The notes: generated from the sequence alone by a model not told the origin. Numbered from the stretch's first letter, positions 15,688 through 24,618 are shown. The stretch: 32,266 bases of DNA from Photobacterium aquae (GCF_001029445.1 NZ_LDOT01000019.1:1-32266); one strand, 5' to 3'. Numbers and translations: made by a program.

Positions 15688-16041
15688 TTACTTAGAAGAT
15701 AGCTTCTCTTTGATACGAGCTGCTTTACCAGAACGCTCACGTAGGTAGTACAGTTTGGCACGACGTACTGCACCGCGACGCTTAACAGTAATGCTGTCAA
15801 CTACTGGAGAGTGCAGTTGGAATACACGCTCAACGCCTTCACCGTTAGAAATCTTACGAACAGTGAATGCAGAGTGTAGACCACGGTTACGCTTAGCAAT
15901 TACTACGCCTTCAAAAGCCTGAAGACGAGAGCGCTCACCCTCTTTTACTTTAACTTGAACAACTACAGTGTCACCAGGTGCGAACTGTGGAAGGTCTTGT
16001 TTCATTTGCTCTACTTCAAGAGCTTTGATGATATTACTCAT
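15688..16041 (-). CDS. rplS: 50S ribosomal protein L19
   Basis: Large-subunit protein at the 30S-50S interface. 117 residues, near the E. coli length (115), with the family's [20 protein letters not shown] and the basic [24 protein letters not shown]-terminus (given here as one continuous tract, residues about 92-114). AGGG lies nine nt before the ATG at 16039-16041. Last gene of the rpsP-rimM-trmD-rplS operon, 36 bp after trmD, followed directly by a terminator. Confidence 0.98.
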   Translation of the reverse strand: MSNIIKALEVEQMKQDLPQFAPGDTVVVQVKVKEGERSRLQAFEGVVIAKRNRGLHSAFTVRKISNGEGVERVFQLHSPVVDSITVKRRGAVRRAKLYYLRERSGKAARIKEKLSSK

Positions 16042-16077
16042 TGGTTAATACCCTAGAATAAACTGATACTAAATTAA

Positions 16078-16824
16078 TTAAATGCTTGCTTTGTATTCGC
16101 GGATAAACTCCGCCAGCAAGAATTCCTGATCGTCAGTCAGAGCTAGGTTTTCCAGGAGCTCTGGTCTTCTCAACCAAGTGCGGCCCAGCGATTGTTTCAA
16201 CCGCCAGCGGCTTATATCCTTGTGGTTTCCTGACAACAAGACCCGAGGGACTTCCTGCCCGTCCAACACTTCAGGACGCGTATAGTGTGGGCAATCAAGC
16301 AAGCCATTGGCAAAGGAGTCTTCCTCTGCCGACGCAAAATCTCCCAGCACGCCCGGTACAAACCGAACGACTGCATCGACAAGCGTCATGGCTGGCAGTT
16401 CGCCACCCGTTAGCACAAAATCCCCGATAGACCATTCTTCGTCTACCTCTTGTTGGATAATGCGCTCATCTACCCCTTCGTAGCGGCCGCAGATAAGAAT
16501 CAAGTTCTCGTTCTGCGCCAGCTCCTCAACACCCGCTTGATCAAGCTTACGGCCCTGAGGCGACAGATAAATGACTTTAGCCGGCCCATCAATGGACTGT
16601 TTTGCTGCATGAATGGCATCGCGCAATGGCTGAACCATCATAAGCATCCCAGGTCCACCGCCGTATGGTCGATCATCGACCGTACGGTGTTTGTCATGGG
16701 TGAAATCACGAGGATTCCATGTATCCAATGACAAAAGGCCTTTTTTAACCGCCTGGCCTGTGACCCCATAATTGGTAATGGCATCAAACATTTCAGGGAA
16801 TAGGCTAATAATGCCTACCTTCAT
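16078..16824 (-). CDS. trmD: tRNA (guanine-N1-)-methyltransferase TrmD
   Basis: Methylates G37 next to the anticodon of tRNAs reading CNN codons, which prevents +1 frameshifting. SPOUT-class methyltransferase with a trefoil knot. Visible are the N-terminal [26 protein letters not shown] (SAM/tRNA contact), [12 protein letters not shown], and [16 protein letters not shown] (knot). Length 248, close to the family (255 in E. coli). Lies 21 bp after rimM and 36 bp before rplS, the conserved order. Confidence 0.98.
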   Translation of the reverse strand: MKVGIISLFPEMFDAITNYGVTGQAVKKGLLSLDTWNPRDFTHDKHRTVDDRPYGGGPGMLMMVQPLRDAIHAAKQSIDGPAKVIYLSPQGRKLDQAGVEELAQNENLILICGRYEGVDERIIQQEVDEEWSIGDFVLTGGELPAMTLVDAVVRFVPGVLGDFASAEEDSFANGLLDCPHYTRPEVLDGQEVPRVLLSGNHKDISRWRLKQSLGRTWLRRPELLENLALTDDQEFLLAEFIREYKASI

Positions 16825-16845
16825 ATGTCCACCTAATTACCGGGG

Positions 16846-17376
16846 TTAGAATCCAGGATCCCAGTCAACTTCGATCCGCTGAGCAGTGCGATCAATCGAC
16901 TTGATGACCTGCTCATCGAGGAACGGGATTAGGCGTTCCTTTTGGCCAAAAGCATCTTTCAGATTAGCCTTAACTACCAATACATCGTTGGAACCTGTTT
17001 CCAGGATGTCAGTCACTTTACCTAGGTCGTAACCTTCGGTAGTCATCACTGTCATTCCAATCAATTCACGCCAGTAGAACTCGTCATCTGACAGCGCTGG
17101 CAGTTGGTCAGCAGCAACGTAGACTTCAGCATTAGTGAACATTTGAGCATCCTCGCGGATATCCAAACCTTCCAGCTTCGCTACCAAACCCTGACCGTGG
17201 CGCTTCCATGATTCAACACGGATCTCTTGCCACTCACCCTTCACTTTCACAAGCCAAGGCTGATAGGCAAAAATGCTCTCAGCGTCTTCGGTGAAAGAAA
17301 AAACTTTGAGCCAACCCTTGATGCCGTATGTGGAACCAAGTTTCCCGACGACGATGTTGTTGTCTTGAATACTCAT
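16846..17376 (-). CDS. rimM: Ribosome maturation factor RimM
   Basis: Binds S19 in the 30S head and assists 16S rRNA maturation. It has an N-terminal RimM barrel ([20 protein letters not shown]) and a C-terminal PRC barrel ([20 protein letters not shown]), ending in IEVDWDPGF as in E. coli. I place the start at the ATG at 17374-17376 because AGAGAGG precedes it with good spacing. An ATG seven codons upstream (17395-17397), in the gap after rpsP, has no ribosome site but would give a length (183) nearer E. coli's 182, so it remains possible. Second gene of the rpsP operon. Confidence 0.95.
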   Translation of the reverse strand: MSIQDNNIVVGKLGSTYGIKGWLKVFSFTEDAESIFAYQPWLVKVKGEWQEIRVESWKRHGQGLVAKLEGLDIREDAQMFTNAEVYVAADQLPALSDDEFYWRELIGMTVMTTEGYDLGKVTDILETGSNDVLVVKANLKDAFGQKERLIPFLDEQVIKSIDRTAQRIEVDWDPGF

Positions 17377-17403
17377 AGCCTCTCTATTACCTGACATCGC
17401 TAA

Positions 17404-17652
17404 TTAAGCCGCTTTAGCAGCGTCTTTGATTAGCTTAGCTGCGCGGTCAGACACAGTTGCGCCTTGACCTACCCAGTGGTTAACACGGTCTAGGTCTAGA
17501 CGTAGGCGCTCTTCCTGACCCTTAGCTAGCGGGTTGAAGAAACCAATTTTCTCGATGTTACGACCGTCGCGTGCAGCGCGAGAATCAGCAACAACGATTT
17601 GATAGAATGGACGCTTTTTAGCGCCGTGACGTGCCAAACGAATGGTTACCAT
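17404..17652 (-). CDS. rpsP: 30S ribosomal protein S16
   Basis: Small-subunit assembly protein, 82 residues as in E. coli. Diagnostic tracts: [39 protein letters not shown] and [19 protein letters not shown]. The ribosome site AGAGGA precedes the ATG. First gene of rpsP-rimM-trmD-rplS. Its own promoter (17731-17758) lies between ffh and rpsP, with a G/C-rich hairpin (17685-17709) in the leader. Confidence 0.98.
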   Translation of the reverse strand: MVTIRLARHGAKKRPFYQIVVADSRAARDGRNIEKIGFFNPLAKGQEERLRLDLDRVNHWVGQGATVSDRAAKLIKDAAKAA

Positions 17653-17684
17653 ATCGTCCTCTTTGCATTACTGTAAAATTAAAT

Positions 17685-17709
17685 GGCCCCGCCAGAATAT
17701 AACGGGGCC
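17685..17709 (-). promoter_or_regulatory. Leader hairpin of rpsP operon (possible attenuator or ffh terminator)
   Basis: On the minus strand GGCCCCG (17703-17709) and CGGGGCC (17685-17691) form a 7-bp stem with an 11-nt A/T-rich loop, then an interrupted T tract (ATTTAATTTT). It lies between the predicted rpsP promoter and the rpsP ribosome site, so it is part of the operon's own leader as well as the end of ffh transcripts. Confidence 0.6.
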
Positions 17710-17730
17710 CGTGCCAAATTAAGCTCGGGA

Positions 17731-17758
17731 ATTTTACTCTTAAAACTGGCGAATGCAA
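17731..17758 (-). promoter_or_regulatory. Probable sigma70 promoter of rpsP operon
   Basis: On the minus strand TTGCAT (17753-17758), a 16-bp spacer and TAAAAT (17731-17736). The predicted leader is about 70 nt and contains the hairpin at 17685-17709. Confidence 0.65.
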
Positions 17759-17832
17759 CCGCTTTAGCTAAATTTTCACCAATGATAAGAGTTGTCGCTC
17801 CAGCAAGCCTAATAATATAAAGGCAAAAAACC

Positions 17833-19197
17833 TTAACGGCCGAACATTCCGCCGCCAGGCATCATACCTTTCATATTACGCATCATACCCTTCATGCCGC
17901 CCTTCTGCATTTTCTTCATCATCTTCTGCATCTGGGTGAACTGCTTGAGCAGACGGTTTACATCCTGCACCTGGGTACCTGAACCCAGAGCGATACGTTT
18001 CTTACGCGAGCCCTTGATCAAATCAGGGCGCTCACGCTCTCCCGGGGTCATCGAGTTGATGATCGCTTCCATCTGAACGAACATCTTATCATCAACTTGG
18101 TCTTTGACATTGTCCGGCAGTTGCGACATACCAGGAAGCTTGTCCAGCATCCCCATCATGCCGCCCATTTTCTTCATCTGCTGCAGCTGGTCACGGAAGT
18201 CTTCCAGATCAAAGCCTTTCTTCTCTTTGAATTTCTTCGCCAGCTGCTCGGCTTTTTCTTTGTCGACGTTACGCTCAAGATCTTCGATCAGCGACAGCAC
18301 GTCGCCCATACCGAGGATACGCGAAGCCACACGGTCTGGGTGGAACGGCTCAAGCGCATCGGTCTTCTCGCCAACACCCAAGAACTTGATCGGCTTACCG
18401 GTCAGATGGCGTACTGACAGCGCCGCACCGCCACGGGCATCACCGTCGACCTTGGTCAGGATCACACCGGTCAGCGGCAGGGCCTCATCAAAGGCCTTGG
18501 CCGTATTGGCCGCATCCTGACCTGTCATGGCATCAACCACGAACAAGGTTTCTACCGGATCAATCGCCTTGTGGACGTCCTTGATCTCTTCCATCATTTC
18601 GCCGTCGACGTGCAGGCGACCTGCGGTATCGACGATCAGGACATCATAGAATTTTAGCTTGGCATGAGCCAATGCATCTTGGGCAATCTGTACTGGCTTC
18701 TGATCAGGGGTTGACGGGAAGAAGTCTACACCAAGATCGCTGGCCAATGTTTCTAGCTGCTTGATAGCGGCTGGGCGATATACGTCAGCCGACACCACCA
18801 GCACTTTCTTTTTCTTGCGCTCTTTAAGCAGTTTACTCAGCTTACCCACACTGGTGGTCTTACCCGCACCCTGTAGGCCCGCCATCAAAATTACCGCAGG
18901 CGGCTGGCTGGCAAGGTTCAAATCCTCGTTGGACTCGCCCATCACCGCTTCAAGCTCGGCCTGAACAATCTTGATAAACTCCTGACCCGGCGTCAGGCTC
19001 TTCGATACCTCGGTACCGACAGCGCGCTCTTTCACACGCTTAACGAATTCACGGACGACTGGCAGCGCAACATCTGCCTCGAGTAACGCCATGCGTACTT
19101 CACGCAGCGTATCCTTGATGTTGTCATCGGTCAGTCGACCGCGCCCACTGACATTCTTTAGCGTTCGCGATAAACGCTCCGTTAAATTTTCGAACAT
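17833..19197 (-). CDS. ffh: Signal recognition particle protein Ffh (SRP54)
   Basis: GTPase of the SRP; with 4.5S RNA it binds signal sequences of nascent membrane proteins and docks with FtsY. Domains: N helical bundle (1-90), G domain with P-loop GLQGAGKTTSVGK (about 105-117), DTAGRLHVDGEMM and TKVDGDARGG, and a Met-rich M domain (about 300-454) ending in a Gly/Met tail. 454 residues against 453 in E. coli. The ATG at 19195-19197 has only a weak ribosome site. A good -10 TATACT (minus strand, 19245-19250) lies upstream, without a clear -35. Divergent from ypjD, upstream of the rpsP operon, as in E. coli. Confidence 0.98.
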   Translation of the reverse strand: MFENLTERLSRTLKNVSGRGRLTDDNIKDTLREVRMALLEADVALPVVREFVKRVKERAVGTEVSKSLTPGQEFIKIVQAELEAVMGESNEDLNLASQPPAVILMAGLQGAGKTTSVGKLSKLLKERKKKKVLVVSADVYRPAAIKQLETLASDLGVDFFPSTPDQKPVQIAQDALAHAKLKFYDVLIVDTAGRLHVDGEMMEEIKDVHKAIDPVETLFVVDAMTGQDAANTAKAFDEALPLTGVILTKVDGDARGGAALSVRHLTGKPIKFLGVGEKTDALEPFHPDRVASRILGMGDVLSLIEDLERNVDKEKAEQLAKKFKEKKGFDLEDFRDQLQQMKKMGGMMGMLDKLPGMSQLPDNVKDQVDDKMFVQMEAIINSMTPGERERPDLIKGSRKKRIALGSGTQVQDVNRLLKQFTQMQKMMKKMQKGGMKGMMRNMKGMMPGGGMFGR

Positions 19198-19412
19198 GTG
19201 CTACTCGCTCGTTACGCAATAATCTAAATCGTTATGATCCGGCTAGTATACCGCAATCCCTATGATGCTTTCATGCCCCGTAGGCGACTTTCACTGTGAC
19301 ATTGGCTTACAAAACCCTATTCTGCCGCGCAGAATACGGCTTTGGCATGGAAGAGACAGGGCGGGCAAGGTATACTTGCGAACTCTTACCATCTTAACCA
19401 GTTAAGTTTACT

Positions 19413-20210
19413 ATGGATATGCTGATAGCCTTGGCGGCTGCTTGCCTGTACTTTCTCGCATTAGGGTTAGTCGTGCCCGGACTTACCAACAACAACGGCA
19501 TCAAAACCAAACCGGTTTTCTTTTCCGCTATTGGCGCCATTGCTCTTCATCTCCTGTTGCTCAAAGACTTGATCCTCGGCGGTGTCGGGCAAAACCTCAG
19601 TATCCTCAATGTCGCCTCCCTGATCAGCCTGATGATAGCCATCATCACCACCACAGCCATGCTACGAATGCGGGTTTGGTTCCTGCTCCCGGTCGTCTAC
19701 AGCTTTGCAGCCATCAATTTATCCGCAGCCATCATGCTGCCCGGGGCATTTATCACCCACCTCGAATCGCATCCCCAGCTGTTGCTGCATATTTCACTGG
19801 CGCTGTTCTCCTACTCGACCCTGATGATTGCGACCCTGTATGCAATCCAGCTGGCTTGGCTCGACCATAAGCTCAAAAGTAAGAAGAGCCTGCTGATCAA
19901 CCCGAACATTCCCCCATTAATGATGGTGGAACGCCAACTTTTCAAGATCATCCTTGTCGGCAACGGCCTCCTGACACTGACATTGATCACCGGCCTGATT
20001 TTCATTCAGGACATGATGGCGCAAGGCAAACTCCACAAAGCCGTACTCTCTTTCTTGGCGTGGGTCGTGTACAGCACCCTGCTATGGGGCCATTACCAGA
20101 AAGGCTGGCGAGGACGCCGTGTTGTCTGGTATAGCTTAGTCGGTGCCTTTCTACTGACACTGGCTTATTTTGGAAGCCGCTTCGTCAAGGAGATCATCAT
20201 CGGCGGCTGA
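19413..20210 (+). CDS. ypjD: YpjD, cytochrome c assembly-like (CcsA/CcmC family) membrane protein
   Basis: An inner-membrane protein of 265 residues with about eight hydrophobic spans, similar to E. coli YpjD (263) and next to ffh as there. The family belongs to the cytochrome c assembly superfamily, but I see no tryptophan-rich WWD haem-handling motif. A haem role is therefore only inferred from family membership. Conserved tracts include ALFSYSTLMIATLYAIQL, VERQLFKIILVGNGLLTLT and LWGHYQKGWRGRRVVWYS. It is followed after 75 bp by yfjD, probably in one transcript. No terminator lies between them. Confidence 0.88.
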   Translation: MDMLIALAAACLYFLALGLVVPGLTNNNGIKTKPVFFSAIGAIALHLLLLKDLILGGVGQNLSILNVASLISLMIAIITTTAMLRMRVWFLLPVVYSFAAINLSAAIMLPGAFITHLESHPQLLLHISLALFSYSTLMIATLYAIQLAWLDHKLKSKKSLLINPNIPPLMMVERQLFKIILVGNGLLTLTLITGLIFIQDMMAQGKLHKAVLSFLAWVVYSTLLWGHYQKGWRGRRVVWYSLVGAFLLTLAYFGSRFVKEIIIGG

Positions 20211-20285
20211 TTTAGGCCGCTATCATTGACACCCAGAGCATCTGGGTACACAGTACATGTAACCGAAACGTTAAGGAATAGCTTT

Positions 20286-21563
20286 TTGGAAGATGTATCT
20301 ACCGGGATTTTATTTTCCCTGCTGATATTACTGCTCGTCATTTCAGGATACTTTTCCGGTTCAGAAACCGGAATGATGGCACTGAACCGCTACAAGCTCC
20401 GCCACTTGGCCAACCAAGGCCACAAGGGAGCCAAACGGGTGGAGAAACTTCTTTCTCGCCCTGACCGGCTGATCGGGCTCATTCTCATCGGCAACAACCT
20501 CGTCAACATCCTTGCATCAGCCATCGCGACCATCCTTGGTATGCGCCTCTACGGCGACATGGGCGTGGCCATTGCCACCGGTGCCCTGACCCTGGTGGTG
20601 CTGGTATTTGCCGAAGTCACCCCGAAAACACTCGCTGCGCTCTATCCCGAACGGGTTTCCTATGCCAGCAGCGTGCTCCTGCAACTTCTGATGAAGCTCC
20701 TTTACCCGCTGGTCTGGTTCGTCAACGGGATCACCAACGGCTTCCTGCGCCTACTCGGCCTCAGAGTCGGCAACCATCATGACGGCAAACTCAGCTCAGA
20801 CGAACTACGCACCGTGGTCAACGAGGCCGGGGGGCTGATCCCCCGTCGCCACCAAGACATGCTGCTGTCTATCCTCGACTTGGAAAATGTCACCGTCGAA
20901 GACCTAATGGTTCCCCGCAACGAAATCGCCGCCATCAATATCAACGATGACTGGAAATCCATTGTCCGCCAGCTCAGCCACTCGGCTCATGGCCGGATCG
21001 TACTGTTCCGCGACACTATCGACGAAGTTGTTGGAATGCTCCGAGTTCGCGAAGCCTATCGCCTGATGATGGACAAAAACGATTTCAGCAAGGAGAACCT
21101 GCTTCGCGCCGCTGACGAGGTTTATTTCATTCCCGAAGGCACTCCCCTCAATATTCAGCTGATAAAGTTCCAGCGTAACAAACAGCGTATCGGCCTGATT
21201 GTCGACGAATACGGCGATATCCAAGGGCTGATCACCCTCGAAGATATTCTCGAGGAGATTGTCGGGGAGTTCACCACCTCCATCAGCCCGACGCTGGCCG
21301 AGGAGATCACCCCCCAGAACGACGGGAGCTTGCTGATCGAAGGCAGTGCCAATATTCGGGACCTTAACAAGAGCCTCAACTGGGGGCTGCCTACCGACGG
21401 GCCACGTACCCTGAACGGCCTGATCCTCGAGCACCTCGAGGACATCCCCGACAGCCAGCTCAGCGTCAAGGTGGCAGGCTACCAGATGGAAATCGTCGAG
21501 GTCTCCGACAATATGGTCAAACGGGTCAAGATCATGCCAGGCCAATTGCAAAAAACAGGCTAA
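20286..21563 (+). CDS. yfjD: YfjD/CorB-type transporter-associated protein (CNNM domain, CBS pair, CorC_HlyC)
   Basis: Inner-membrane CNNM/CorC-family protein linked to Mg2+ (Co2+) transport and resistance. Order: DUF21/CNNM transmembrane domain (residues 1-180, GYFSGSETGMMALNRYKLR), tandem CBS domains (about 195-320, VPRNEIAAIN, HGRIVLFRD, RIGLIVDEYGDIQG), and a C-terminal CorC_HlyC domain (about 340-420, EEITPQNDGSLLIEGSANI). I choose a TTG start at 20286-20288: AAGGA lies 8 nt upstream, and LEDVSTGILF aligns with the E. coli start MEHISTTTLI. That gives 425 residues. A hairpin (ACCCAGA/TCTGGGT, 20231-20247) sits in the leader. Near-identical layout to E. coli ypjD-yfjD. Confidence 0.93.
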   Translation: MEDVSTGILFSLLILLLVISGYFSGSETGMMALNRYKLRHLANQGHKGAKRVEKLLSRPDRLIGLILIGNNLVNILASAIATILGMRLYGDMGVAIATGALTLVVLVFAEVTPKTLAALYPERVSYASSVLLQLLMKLLYPLVWFVNGITNGFLRLLGLRVGNHHDGKLSSDELRTVVNEAGGLIPRRHQDMLLSILDLENVTVEDLMVPRNEIAAININDDWKSIVRQLSHSAHGRIVLFRDTIDEVVGMLRVREAYRLMMDKNDFSKENLLRAADEVYFIPEGTPLNIQLIKFQRNKQRIGLIVDEYGDIQGLITLEDILEEIVGEFTTSISPTLAEEITPQNDGSLLIEGSANIRDLNKSLNWGLPTDGPRTLNGLILEHLEDIPDSQLSVKVAGYQMEIVEVSDNMVKRVKIMPGQLQKTG

Positions 21564-21589
21564 GGCCCCCACAACCAATACTACCAATA

Positions 21590-21620
21590 CAACAAAGCCG
21601 GCACTCAGCCGGCTTTGTTG
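21590..21620. terminator. Bidirectional terminator between yfjD and luxS
   Basis: A 13-bp perfect stem (21590-21602 with 21608-21620, core AAAGCCGGC) has a 5-nt loop. T-rich on both strands within the stem (TTTGTTG), with no long T run after it. It lies between the convergent stops of yfjD (21563) and luxS (21677). Confidence 0.75.
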
Positions 21621-21676
21621 TTGGATCACCCGTGGCCCCACGGTGATTCCTATCGGATAAATGCGCGGGGCAGACG

Positions 21677-22195
21677 TTATTTGATCTTGAGCTCTTGCAA
21701 CATGGAAGCCGGCAAGGCCAGCTCGTCATTCTTGTTGACGGCAATGCCCTGCTCGAGGATAGCGCGGGCAATCGCCTGTGCCTCTTCCAATGAGTGCATG
21801 CTGTAAGTCCCGCACTGGTACTCGTTCAGCTCCGGGATCTGGGTCTGAGATTCGACCTTAAGCACATCCTCCATCGCCGCACGCCAGCTGTCAGCAACCT
21901 GCTCCTCACTCGGTGTACCAATCAGACTCATATAGAAACCCGTACGGCAGCCCATCGGTGAGATATCGATAATTTCCACCCGCTCGGAATTGAGGTGGCT
22001 GCGCATAAAACCGGCATAAAGGTGCTCGAGGGTATGGATGCCACGCTCGCTGAGAATGTCGGCATTCGGGCGGCAAAAACGCAGGTCAAACACCGTGATG
22101 GTATCGCCTTTGGGCGTTTTCATTGTTTTGGCGACCCGAACGGCTGGGGCCTGCATCCGGGTATGATCTACGGTGAAACTGTCTAATAGTGGCAT
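21677..22195 (-). CDS. luxS: S-ribosylhomocysteine lyase LuxS
   Basis: Cleaves S-ribosylhomocysteine to homocysteine and DPD, the precursor of autoinducer-2; part of the activated methyl cycle. 172 residues, as in Vibrio harveyi and E. coli (172 and 171). The metal site is intact: His54 and His58 (HTLEH) and Cys128 (YQCGT), with catalytic Cys83 (GCRTGFY). The start is the ATG at 22193-22195 after AAGGAAGC; the frame extends 19 codons upstream without support. An upstream hairpin (22222-22244) lies next to a TATATA -10-like box. It sits between the SLT lipoprotein gene and a convergent yfjD. Confidence 0.98.
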   Translation of the reverse strand: MPLLDSFTVDHTRMQAPAVRVAKTMKTPKGDTITVFDLRFCRPNADILSERGIHTLEHLYAGFMRSHLNSERVEIIDISPMGCRTGFYMSLIGTPSEEQVADSWRAAMEDVLKVESQTQIPELNEYQCGTYSMHSLEEAQAIARAILEQGIAVNKNDELALPASMLQELKIK

Positions 22196-22221
22196 GCTTC
22201 CTTTACTCCTTGGCCATCTCA

Positions 22222-22244
22222 ACGGCTTCTGGCACAGAAGCCGT
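22222..22244 (-). promoter_or_regulatory. Stable hairpin in the luxS leader
   Basis: ACGGCTTCT (22222-22230) pairs perfectly with AGAAGCCGT (22236-22244), loop of 5. On the minus strand it comes directly after a TATATA box (22244-22249, a possible -10) and 27 bp before the luxS ATG. There is no T run, so it is not an ordinary terminator. Role unknown. Confidence 0.5.
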
Positions 22245-22305
22245 ATATACATCCTTAACCCTACCTACCACACCGCTATCGCGCAAGGTTTAACCACCTC
22301 AGGGA

Positions 22306-22938
22306 TTAAAACGGCCACCAGCTCCGGTTATCCTCAAGCTCAGTACGACACTGCTTGAGTTGCCAGCCGTAACTCTTGGCCTGCTGTTCGACACGGCGAG
22401 AAACCTTGATCAAATTGGGTTTGGACTTATACGTCCCCCGCTTATAACCACCGCGGCCATCATGGTAGGCCAGATACTGGCGGTAAGCATCCCACTTCGA
22501 AATTCCCAACTGGCGCTGGGTTTCATGGGTATACCAACCGACGAACATCAGTGAATCGGCAAAATCAGTGCGCGAGCCGCCATTACCCGTGGCTTTCTGA
22601 TAATCGGCCCAAGCCGGGTCCTGTGCCTGGGCATAGCCATAGGCACTACTCACCCGACCCCAGGGGATAAATCCTAGGACATATTTCTTGGGCGGCCTGG
22701 CGTCATGGCGAAAACTACTTTCCTGTTTGATGAAGGCCATCGCAACTTGGATCGGTGTCCCCCACTCCTTTTCCATATCAAGCGCATCCTCATACCAGCT
22801 GGGATATTCACGGAAGATATTGCAAAGGTTGGATTGGTCTTGGGGAGGGGCAGAGGCGCAACCGGTCAGGACAACCGCCGCCAATAACAATGAACTACGA
22901 AAAAATGCGCGCTTTTTTCCTGCAAGCATGGAACTCAT
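22306..22938 (-). CDS. Lipoprotein with SLT-type lytic transglycosylase domain
   Basis: A 210-residue lipoprotein (lipobox LTGCA, Cys27) with a lysozyme-like SLT fold. The catalytic Glu is in AFIKQESSF (Glu73), followed by SAYGYAQAQDPAW and the helical segment DFADSLMFVGWYTHETQRQLGI. This is the pattern of a membrane-anchored lytic transglycosylase that cuts peptidoglycan glycan strands. Enzyme activity is inferred from the intact Glu and fold. I do not assign it to MltC/MltE by name. The ATG at 22936-22938 has AAGGA five nt upstream. Leftward between gshA and luxS; the 105-bp gap to gshA holds a candidate small RNA on the other strand. Confidence 0.88.
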   Translation of the reverse strand: MSSMLAGKKRAFFRSSLLLAAVVLTGCASAPPQDQSNLCNIFREYPSWYEDALDMEKEWGTPIQVAMAFIKQESSFRHDARPPKKYVLGFIPWGRVSSAYGYAQAQDPAWADYQKATGNGGSRTDFADSLMFVGWYTHETQRQLGISKWDAYRQYLAYHDGRGGYKRGTYKSKPNLIKVSRRVEQQAKSYGWQLKQCRTELEDNRSWWPF

Positions 22939-22963
22939 TTCCGTCCTTAGGGTCTTATACTAT

Positions 22964-23036
22964 GACTGGCAGCCCCGTGCTGCCATCATCCCTGCGAAAT
23001 TATTTATCGGGCAGCATGACGCTGCCCGCTTTTTTT
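22964..23036 (+). ncRNA. Candidate small RNA (two hairpins, terminator on the + strand)
   Basis: The intergenic region between two leftward genes contains, on the + strand, hairpin 1 (TGGCAGC 22967-22973 with GCTGCCA 22979-22985), an unpaired A/T-rich linker, and terminator hairpin 2 (CGGGCAGC 23008-23015 with GCTGCCCG 23021-23028) followed by seven T's. No + strand gene exists to need this terminator. Upstream are GGAACTC (22930-22936), 16 bp, TCTTA (22953-22957), resembling a sigmaE promoter, and TATACT (22956-22961), a sigma70-like -10. Predicted size is about 72 nt. Alternatively, the hairpins belong to the leader of the SLT gene on the other strand. Confidence 0.4.
23008..23036 (+). terminator. 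Rho-independent terminator pointing rightward before gshA 3' end
   Basis: An 8-bp G/C stem CGGGCAGC / GCTGCCCG with loop ATGAC and seven T's on the + strand. On the minus strand the sequence after the stem is only ATAAATAATTT, so it is a weaker terminator for gshA. Orientation favours a + strand transcript. Confidence 0.75.
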
Positions 23037-23043
23037 ATGTCTG

Positions 23044-24618
23044 TTATACCGACTTAATATCAGCAAAATACTGATCCAAGAAGGTATCAAACGATACCAT
23101 ATCCGCCGACTCAATTTCCGCCTGACGAACCGCCGAATCTTGGGCTTCCTGCTCGAAAGCAGCCTGATCATAATAACCGTACTCACGCTCAGACAGCGTC
23201 GTCGCATGCTCGGCAAGCAGCGCCTTGCCCATACGGCCAATGCCCTGTTGTTCTTTAATTTGCGTAAGCACCTGAGCCGACAAGGTCAATGAAGGCTCAT
23301 CAATCCACGTCTGCAATCGGCTCAAGGTCTGCTGATATTCATCATTACCCGCTGCCGTATCCATTACCTTGGCAACCTCAGCCAGCTCGGCAAAAACACG
23401 GGAACCCCACTGCTGAACGGTCAGACGCTCGCCATCACAACCAATCTTGAGCAACAGCTCAGGATTACGTCCATCGAGGACAACACGGTTCCAGTTATCA
23501 CGCCAGCATTCCAGCTCACACTGATCCATCGGAGCCGAATCAGACAGCACAGCCCAAGTCAGGAACAGGTCTAGGAAACGCACCTGATCAGCGGTAATAC
23601 CAACCGGGCTGAACGGGTTAACATCCAGCGAGCGAACCTCGATATACTCGACACCGCCGCGCTCCAACGCTTCGGACGGTTTCTCGCCACTTTGGGTCAC
23701 GCGCTTAGGCCGGATCGGGGCATACAGTTCGTTCTCAATTTGCAGAACATTGGCGTTTAGCTGACGGTATTCGCCATCAACCTTCACCCCAATTTCGGCA
23801 AACTTTTCTGAAGGCGTGCGAATCGCACGGCGCAAACCCTCGAGGTACTCAGGCAAGCCGTTAAAGCCAATTTTCAGCGAGCTCTGCTCACTGTTGGTGT
23901 AGCCAAGATCACTCAATCGCAATGCCGTGGCATTAGGTAGGAAATAAGTCCCCTCGCCCACTTTCTCAAACGCCAACTTCGAGGAGGCCGCATTGTTGAG
24001 GAACGAGCCGCACAGTGCCGGAGAAGCACCGAACAGGTACGGGATCAACCAACCGAATCGGTAATAGTTTCTGATCAGGCCGAAGTAAGCGTCAGAAACA
24101 GCATTCTGGCGTTCGTCAGCTGCCTGCTCGCCGAACAGCTGGTCCCAGAAGCTATCAGGGAATGAAAAGTTGAAGTGAACCCCGGAGATCACCTGCATGA
24201 TGCTGCCATAACGGCGCTTTAGACCTTCACGGTAGAGGTTCTTCATCCGTCCCGTGTTCGAACTGCCGTATTGCGCCAGCGTAATGTCATCTTCATTGCC
24301 GACAAAGCACGGCATCGACATCGGCCACAGGCGCTCGTCGCCCATCTGGGCATAGGTAAACTGATGGATGTCAGCCAACTGAGACAACAGGTGCTCGACA
24401 TTGTGCGAAACCGGGGTAATAAACTCCAGCAGCGACTCGGCATAATCTGTTGTGATCCACTTGTTGGTCAGCGCCGATCCCAATCCGGATGGATGCGGCT
24501 CAGGCGACAACGCCCCCTCAGGCGTAATACGCAATGCTTCACGCTCTAGGCCACGGCCAATTTGGGTCAGGGCGTCAGGATTCGCAGCAATTCGCTGCAA
24601 TCTTTGTGAAAAATCCAT
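23044..24618 (-). CDS. gshA: Glutamate-cysteine ligase GshA
   Basis: ATP-dependent first step of glutathione synthesis (gamma-glutamylcysteine). Type 1 gammaproteobacterial enzyme, 524 residues from the chosen ATG (E. coli 518). Recognisable tracts: [48 protein letters not shown] and [17 protein letters not shown]. The start at 24616-24618 (MDFSQRL) fits the E. coli N-terminus; an in-frame TTG five codons upstream is possible, and no strong ribosome site is seen for either. Leftward, followed by the SLT lipoprotein gene and luxS. Confidence 0.97.
   Translation of the reverse strand: MDFSQRLQRIAANPDALTQIGRGLEREALRITPEGALSPEPHPSGLGSALTNKWITTDYAESLLEFITPVSHNVEHLLSQLADIHQFTYAQMGDERLWPMSMPCFVGNEDDITLAQYGSSNTGRMKNLYREGLKRRYGSIMQVISGVHFNFSFPDSFWDQLFGEQAADERQNAVSDAYFGLIRNYYRFGWLIPYLFGASPALCGSFLNNAASSKLAFEKVGEGTYFLPNATALRLSDLGYTNSEQSSLKIGFNGLPEYLEGLRRAIRTPSEKFAEIGVKVDGEYRQLNANVLQIENELYAPIRPKRVTQSGEKPSEALERGGVEYIEVRSLDVNPFSPVGITADQVRFLDLFLTWAVLSDSAPMDQCELECWRDNWNRVVLDGRNPELLLKIGCDGERLTVQQWGSRVFAELAEVAKVMDTAAGNDEYQQTLSRLQTWIDEPSLTLSAQVLTQIKEQQGIGRMGKALLAEHATTLSEREYGYYDQAAFEQEAQDSAVRQAEIESADMVSFDTFLDQYFADIKSV

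Noticed and set aside
20904..21641. 245-codon frame opposite the 3' half of yfjD
   Set aside because: Antisense shadow running through the bidirectional terminator; the yfjD frame is clearly conserved.
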